Program-made: the position numbers and the translations under genes
From: a virus
Strand: one strand, 5' to 3'
Length of the DNA stretch: 64,000 nucleotides
IMG/VR virus record: IMGVR_UViG_3300020156_000002
Span: 62,001-126,000 of that record
Part shown: piece after piece, positions 59,953-64,000 of the stretch
How positions within the stretch are numbered: the first letter of the stretch is position 1
Layout of the letters: every line of letters starts with the position of its first letter
The notes under the pieces: generated by a model
What the model was told of the DNA's origin: nothing
The model's input: the letters and a program-made list of their open reading frames with translations, nothing else
Database searches by the model: none

Positions 59953-61338
59953 TTAATTTAAATTTTTAACTGGCGTATATAAAACATCAGTCATTCCGTC
60001 TTCTAAATCAAAAATAAATGATTTGCATTGACGTTTTGATCCATAACCTTTACTTACTGTCCATTCACTTTTAGCACTAATAGTTGGAAGTCTCTGTATT
60101 CTCATATTATTATCTTCCATAAGAACTTGCTCAGAGTGTAAATGTTGTAAAAATACTTCTGTAGTTTCAATAGATGACCAATATTGTCTAGCTTCGTCAG
60201 CAATTGTTTTAGGTAATGTCTTTAAATTTCCATCATGTGCAAATACAAATAACGTCTTACCAAATACAACATACTTACGTGGGAAAGGAGAGTAGTCAAC
60301 ATTCACCATGTCGTCTAATCTATACCATGCGTCAATATATTTTGCTAATTTAAATCCAACGGTCATATCATGATTACCCGCAACGTATATTACATCAACT
60401 TTACACTTACATTTATCTTTTAAAACATCAATCGCCTTAATTGTCATAGCTGTTAATCGTTCATATGCATCAAATAAATGAATATCACTTGATTGAGGAG
60501 TGCCTTTTGTTGTAGAACCAGCAAGGTTATCTCCGTTGAGCATATCGCCCCCTACACAGAATATAATCCTATTGAATTTATACTGATTAGTTCTGCTCAT
60601 AATATCACCAAGTACATAAAAGAATAACTTTTCAGCAATATCACAATTATATTCATTACCAGTAACAAACATTGAAGCTTGAAGATTAAGATGTAAATCT
60701 GCAATATCTATCAATAATAATTTGTCTCCTGTAAGATAATTTGTTGTAGTAGAAATCTTAGGGAGTGAATAATTTCTATCTAAGTTATCAAACCATTTTT
60801 CAACATCTTCATTAGTTATATCGAATTGTTTTGGCTTAACAACTATTTTACTAGAATATAATGTCTGTACACCATCTTGCTTACTGTATACGTTCCATAT
60901 ATTATTTCTTGCAGAAATTAATTCCCACACATGAGTATTAAATCCATGAGCATTTAATATGTAATCAATATCTTTGGATTGTTCTTCTGACATTATTAAA
61001 AGCTTATCACTAGTGTAACTGCCATCTTTATTTATAGATGTTTCTGAATGATATTTAGATTTTGCAATTTCAATATCATCGACTGTTTCTTTTAATTCTT
61101 TATTCTTAAAATATTCAAAGACAAATGCTCCTCCGAAAATAGTGCCATTTGATTTCCTGATTGTGTCATGATTTAAATTAATGTTATATTTATCTTTGAT
61201 TTCAATCCAATCTAAATCGTTTCTATCAAATATTTTATCAGCATTATCTTTAACACATTGTTCATATTGTTCTATTGTTAATCCAGATTTTTCAATTTCT
61301 TTTACTAAATCTATATAATTTGAATTAATTACAATCAT
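59953..61338 (-). CDS. Calcineurin-like metallophosphoesterase
   Basis: The C-terminal 270 residues have the metallophosphatase motifs in order: DIADLHLN (DxH), GGDMLNGD (GD), YVAGNHDM (GNHD), FVFAHDGN and LQHLHSEQ (GHxH-like). The N-terminal 190 residues contain a helical domain. It may be an Mre11-like nuclease or a nucleotide phosphatase; phages often carry one near packaging genes. ATG after AGAGAGGA. Confidence 0.8.
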   Translation of the reverse strand: MIVINSNYIDLVKEIEKSGLTIEQYEQCVKDNADKIFDRNDLDWIEIKDKYNINLNHDTIRKSNGTIFGGAFVFEYFKNKELKETVDDIEIAKSKYHSETSINKDGSYTSDKLLIMSEEQSKDIDYILNAHGFNTHVWELISARNNIWNVYSKQDGVQTLYSSKIVVKPKQFDITNEDVEKWFDNLDRNYSLPKISTTTNYLTGDKLLLIDIADLHLNLQASMFVTGNEYNCDIAEKLFFYVLGDIMSRTNQYKFNRIIFCVGGDMLNGDNLAGSTTKGTPQSSDIHLFDAYERLTAMTIKAIDVLKDKCKCKVDVIYVAGNHDMTVGFKLAKYIDAWYRLDDMVNVDYSPFPRKYVVFGKTLFVFAHDGNLKTLPKTIADEARQYWSSIETTEVFLQHLHSEQVLMEDNNMRIQRLPTISAKSEWTVSKGYGSKRQCKSFIFDLEDGMTDVLYTPVKNLN

Positions 61339-61361
61339 TCCTCTCTAATTTAAAATTTTTC

Positions 61362-61390
61362 TTGACAGTTCAATGCTATTGTGATATGGT
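61362..61390 (+). promoter_or_regulatory. Possible plus-strand promoter
   Basis: TTGACA (61362-61367), 17-bp spacer, TATGGT (61385-61390). It faces against the surrounding leftward genes. No clear terminator follows, so the transcript is undefined. Confidence 0.45.
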
Positions 61391-61443
61391 ATATATGTGG
61401 AAATATATGCAAAAAAAACGCGTAATAAAAAAATAAGTTTTAC

Positions 61444-61743
61444 TTACTTCTTATGTGGATTATAATAGTTTTGTTTCTTTCCTTTAGATTTTCTGGTTTC
61501 AATTAATTCTTCAATTTTACTAATATAATTTTCATCATCACTCAATCTTATAAGAGAAGTGAGATAGTAGATACCTACATTTTTAGGTATCTTTTTATTA
61601 ACTACATTTTGTATTATTATATTGCAAGCAGATTTACTTTTTAGATGTGTATGTTTATCTTCTTCGTTGTCAATTCTGGTAAGTCTATATCCATCAATTG
61701 TTTTATATATTACAAAATCCCTTTGATCAATTTTTAACACCAT
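61444..61743 (-). CDS. Hypothetical basic protein (99 aa)
   Basis: A lysine-rich protein (VIYKTIDGYRLTRIDNEEDK at the start, TRKSKGKKQNYYNPHKK at the end). It might bind nucleic acid. Unknown family. Confidence 0.5.
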   Translation of the reverse strand: MVLKIDQRDFVIYKTIDGYRLTRIDNEEDKHTHLKSKSACNIIIQNVVNKKIPKNVGIYYLTSLIRLSDDENYISKIEELIETRKSKGKKQNYYNPHKK

Positions 61744-61762
61744 CTTTCATAAGTATTTTTTA

Positions 61763-61955
61763 TTACTTATCATTATTTTTCTTTAATTCTTGTGCCTTAT
61801 TGGCTAACCAGTCTAATGTATAATATCTTTTAGCTCTTCCTGATTTAGCAATAGAAGAAATATATACTTTCTTCTCACCCTTTAAAAACCCATTCTTTTC
61901 TAATAAATTTCTTTCACACTGTGTAATCTGTTTAATAAAAATTTCCTTCTTTCAT
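61763..61955 (-). CDS. Small protein with frameshift or AUU start (about 60 aa)
   Basis: A clearly coding frame ends at TAA 61763 with CERNLLEKNGFLKGEKKVY and GRAKRYYTLDWLANKAQELK. It has no conventional start: upstream it meets a TGA. An ATG at 61955 is in the neighbouring phase and would fuse if one T of a T5 run were absent. Alternatively ATT lies 7 nt after AAAGAAGGA. Confidence 0.5.
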
Positions 61956-62000
61956 TGTAAATTTATATTTATTCTCCAAGGTAGGAGATTAATATCAATA

Positions 62001-62029
62001 GAAAAAGACCCCCACATTTCAAGGAGTCT
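62001..62029 (-). terminator. Terminator upstream of the 61.8-kb small gene
   Basis: AGACTCC pairs with GGGGTCT and is followed by UUUUUC on the minus strand. It would end the transcript of the unknown zinc-protein genes at 62.3-64 kb or of a structured RNA. Confidence 0.65.
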
Positions 62030-62094
62030 ATCAATAATAAATAATTATGTCTCTTTAATAATCCTCACTACGGCAGAGGTTTTCCATTTAGATT

Positions 62095-62129
62095 GCAGAG
62101 AGTACGTAGCAATTTACCGTACTCTCTGC
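62095..62129. repeat. Perfect 12-bp inverted repeat of unknown role
   Basis: GCAGAGAGTACG (62095-62106) and CGTACTCTCTGC (62118-62129) are exact complements with an 11-nt spacer. There is no T-run on either side, so it is not a terminator. It is the main feature in the gene-free 62030-62275 gap, which also has a CCTC/GAGG stem at about 62064-62079. Confidence 0.55.
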
Positions 62130-62275
62130 TGGAAGGAGAATGATTTATGAGAACTAAAATTAGATGAATAGCTTATCGTTATTTAACGTTTAATATTATT
62201 ACCTATACTGTATATATATGAAACTGAAAATACATTTAAACCTAGTGTTTATGCGTATTTCGAGATTTTTAACTT

Positions 62276-63232
62276 TTAAATAAGATTGCTAACATTTTCT
62301 CTTTTTCTACGCATTAATTCTTTTTGATAATTATTCCTATGTATTTTATAACAAGAAGGACATCTTTCTTGTTTCTTTATAATTCCGTCAACTTCAAATT
62401 CTTTGCCACAGTCAATACATTTTATTGTTTTGGTATCTAATTTTTGATATTTATTACACTTGTCACATTTGAACCTATTATTTTTTTTATTTTGTACAAA
62501 CATACCCCCACAATCACATCTTCCATATTTTTTATGCTCTGGAACATTATAATATTTCTTTTGATATATTTTCATATATCCATCTAATCCTTTACATAGA
62601 TAAGCTACAGCAAAATTATCTTCGTTCCATGTATCAATATCAAGTGTTAAATGTGACTTATCTTCAAAATCTTCTAGCGGTACAAAATTTTCAAACATTC
62701 TTTTGAAATATGGAACTATCAATTTCTTATACTCGTTCCAACTAATATTTATTTTCTGTTTTGCGTATTTTTCTTTTACGATTTCCATTTCTTCTAAAGT
62801 ATTATCTAGTTGAAGTGTAAGAGTATTAGAATCATAAATCTCTCCATTTTTCCACCTGTAATACATTTGTTTTGGTAGTTTAACTAAGTCCATATATTCT
62901 TTTTTTAAACATACGTTGCCATCACATAGGTTAGTATAAATATTATTTATTTTTTGCCTTATCAAGCTAACAAAATCTGTATCCTTAGTCATTGAACGAT
63001 ATGAAACATAACTAATTTCAGAATATGTATTAAATATTTGACCGATTTCCGTATCCAATAATGACTTTGATACCGAAAATTTTATATCCTTTTTATATGT
63101 ACTTCGTTTATTATTGCTAGACCATATCAACTTCATAAATTCTTTTACTATTTCATCTTTATCTTCATCTGATATTGTTTCTTTATAATCGTCTAATATT
63201 TCATACAAAAACTTATCTGTTATATCATACAT
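62276..63232 (-). CDS. Unknown protein with C-terminal zinc ribbons (318 aa)
   Basis: ATG at 63232 overlaps the upstream stop and follows GGGATGGTG. The body is helical and charged; the C terminus carries CDCGG ... CDKCNK and CIDCGK ... CPSC zinc ribbons, then a basic tail. I do not recognise it; a DNA-binding role is likely from the ribbons. Confidence 0.6.
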   Translation of the reverse strand: MYDITDKFLYEILDDYKETISDEDKDEIVKEFMKLIWSSNNKRSTYKKDIKFSVSKSLLDTEIGQIFNTYSEISYVSYRSMTKDTDFVSLIRQKINNIYTNLCDGNVCLKKEYMDLVKLPKQMYYRWKNGEIYDSNTLTLQLDNTLEEMEIVKEKYAKQKINISWNEYKKLIVPYFKRMFENFVPLEDFEDKSHLTLDIDTWNEDNFAVAYLCKGLDGYMKIYQKKYYNVPEHKKYGRCDCGGMFVQNKKNNRFKCDKCNKYQKLDTKTIKCIDCGKEFEVDGIIKKQERCPSCYKIHRNNYQKELMRRKRENVSNLI

Positions 63233-63998
63233 TCTTTTCACCATCCCATAGTTCATAATATTTGCCTAAATATTCATAACTGTATTCGGTTTTATATGGT
63301 GTTTCAATAATCATGGTACGTTTTTTAGCAGGAGTATTATCTTTTAAGTTTTTAATTATATATTCACCATACCCATTCCATGCTAAAACTTTACTAACAG
63401 ACATATTAGAATAAGACACTTTAATTACATAATTAGCTATTAATTCTTCGTCTGTCAAAATATCTAACATTTTTTTCTTGTATGCATTTATTAATATTTG
63501 TGATTGATTATAATCACCTTCTGTTTGTTTTGTTGATTTATCGTCAATCATTTGTTTCCACTTACAAGCAAATTCATTGATAAGATGTTTCACTTGTTTC
63601 ATGATTTTTTTATCATTCAAATCCAATTTATTATTAATAATCAAACATCTTGTATCAACAACATTTCTATCCCAAACTATACATTTTTTCTCCCATGTAT
63701 CAATATAATCTGCCAACTCATTCATAGGGGATGGAGAGTAGTAAGCATTTAATTCAACTTTATCTTTATCATCTTGAATTAATTTGTTATGACGTTTCAA
63801 TTTATAATATGTATTCATTTTCTGCGGGTAATTGTACATCAAGAAAAATGGGAGCTGTTTTAAAAATCTTCTTAATCCTTTATTCATTTGCCACCTTACT
63901 CCAGTTTTTTGAAAATCTATTTCTTTGCCTTGGAAAATTCTAAGTAGTGAAACATAATCATCATATATTTTTTTCCATTTAGTATCGGTAGTATACAT
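63225..63998 (-). CDS. Unknown protein, possibly cut by the window edge (257 aa)
   Basis: The frame begins at ATG 63998, two bases from the end of the window, so the real start may be further right. Helical, rich in lysine and tyrosine, with IPRNV-like and WDRNVVDTRCLIINNKLDL segments but no recognised domain. It overlaps the next gene by 8 nt, indicating one operon. Confidence 0.55.
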   Translation of the reverse strand: MYTTDTKWKKIYDDYVSLLRIFQGKEIDFQKTGVRWQMNKGLRRFLKQLPFFLMYNYPQKMNTYYKLKRHNKLIQDDKDKVELNAYYSPSPMNELADYIDTWEKKCIVWDRNVVDTRCLIINNKLDLNDKKIMKQVKHLINEFACKWKQMIDDKSTKQTEGDYNQSQILINAYKKKMLDILTDEELIANYVIKVSYSNMSVSKVLAWNGYGEYIIKNLKDNTPAKKRTMIIETPYKTEYSYEYLGKYYELWDGEKNV

Positions 63999-64000
63999 AT

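Overview
The window is part of a large, AT-rich temperate tailed phage of a Firmicutes host, most likely a clostridial/Lachnospiraceae-type bacterium. The evidence is AAAGGAG-type ribosome binding sites, roughly 70% A+T by eye, a 3' half of a Firmicutes-like tRNA-Gln, SleB-type and NlpC/P60-type wall hydrolases, and a complete siphovirus head and tail gene set. The spliced tape measure protein would be about 1848 residues, which by the usual rule of thumb predicts a tail near 270-280 nm. Neither end is a natural boundary: a ParB-like gene enters at the left and an unidentified gene touches the right edge.

Left arm (1-12 kb, all rightward): mostly small unknown or zinc-binding early proteins, plus a SprT-like protease, a PAPS-reductase-like ATP pyrophosphatase, a secreted SleB-like hydrolase, a ThyX-like protein, a guanylate-kinase-like protein and a deoxyribosyltransferase-like protein, ending in an excisionase-like gene. 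An IS3/IS150-type element (3484-4710) has separated the start codon of a cytosine-C5 methyltransferase from its body.

Attachment region (11.9-12.35 kb): the 3' half of tRNA-Gln(CTG) lies between excisionase and integrase and is flanked by six copies of GGTAGAAAA in three tandem pairs. This is the layout of attP, so the sequence represents the free or circular phage rather than an integrated prophage.

Right arm (13.8-64 kb, essentially all leftward genes). Reading in transcription order (right to left): two unknown zinc proteins, metallophosphoesterase, AntA antirepressor, terminase, portal, protease/scaffold, decoration protein, major capsid, neck genes, tail tube, RusA, tail genes, S74 fibre, tape measure (interrupted by a 457-nt intron-like element), distal tail, S74 tail spike, receptor-binding protein, lysis cassette and a RepL-like replication protein. 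Almost every gene junction carries a terminator-like hairpin with a U-tract on the coding strand. Many accessory cassettes are spliced in: two freestanding homing endonucleases, a second tyrosine recombinase, two toxin-antitoxin pairs, a secreted protein with its own promoter, and small DNA-binding proteins.

Most interesting: two P22 immI-like modules sit in the tail region. Each has a small repressor behind a consensus promoter with an inverted-repeat operator, an opposite-strand short RNA with consensus promoter and terminator in the intercistronic gap, an antirepressor, and a translationally coupled small acidic partner protein of a family I do not recognise. A third opposite-strand RNA of the same design lies in the leader of the lysis cassette. 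Other observations are a receptor-binding protein with a nucleoside-hydrolase-like domain and several genes whose ribosome binding site is correctly spaced only to AUU or AUA.
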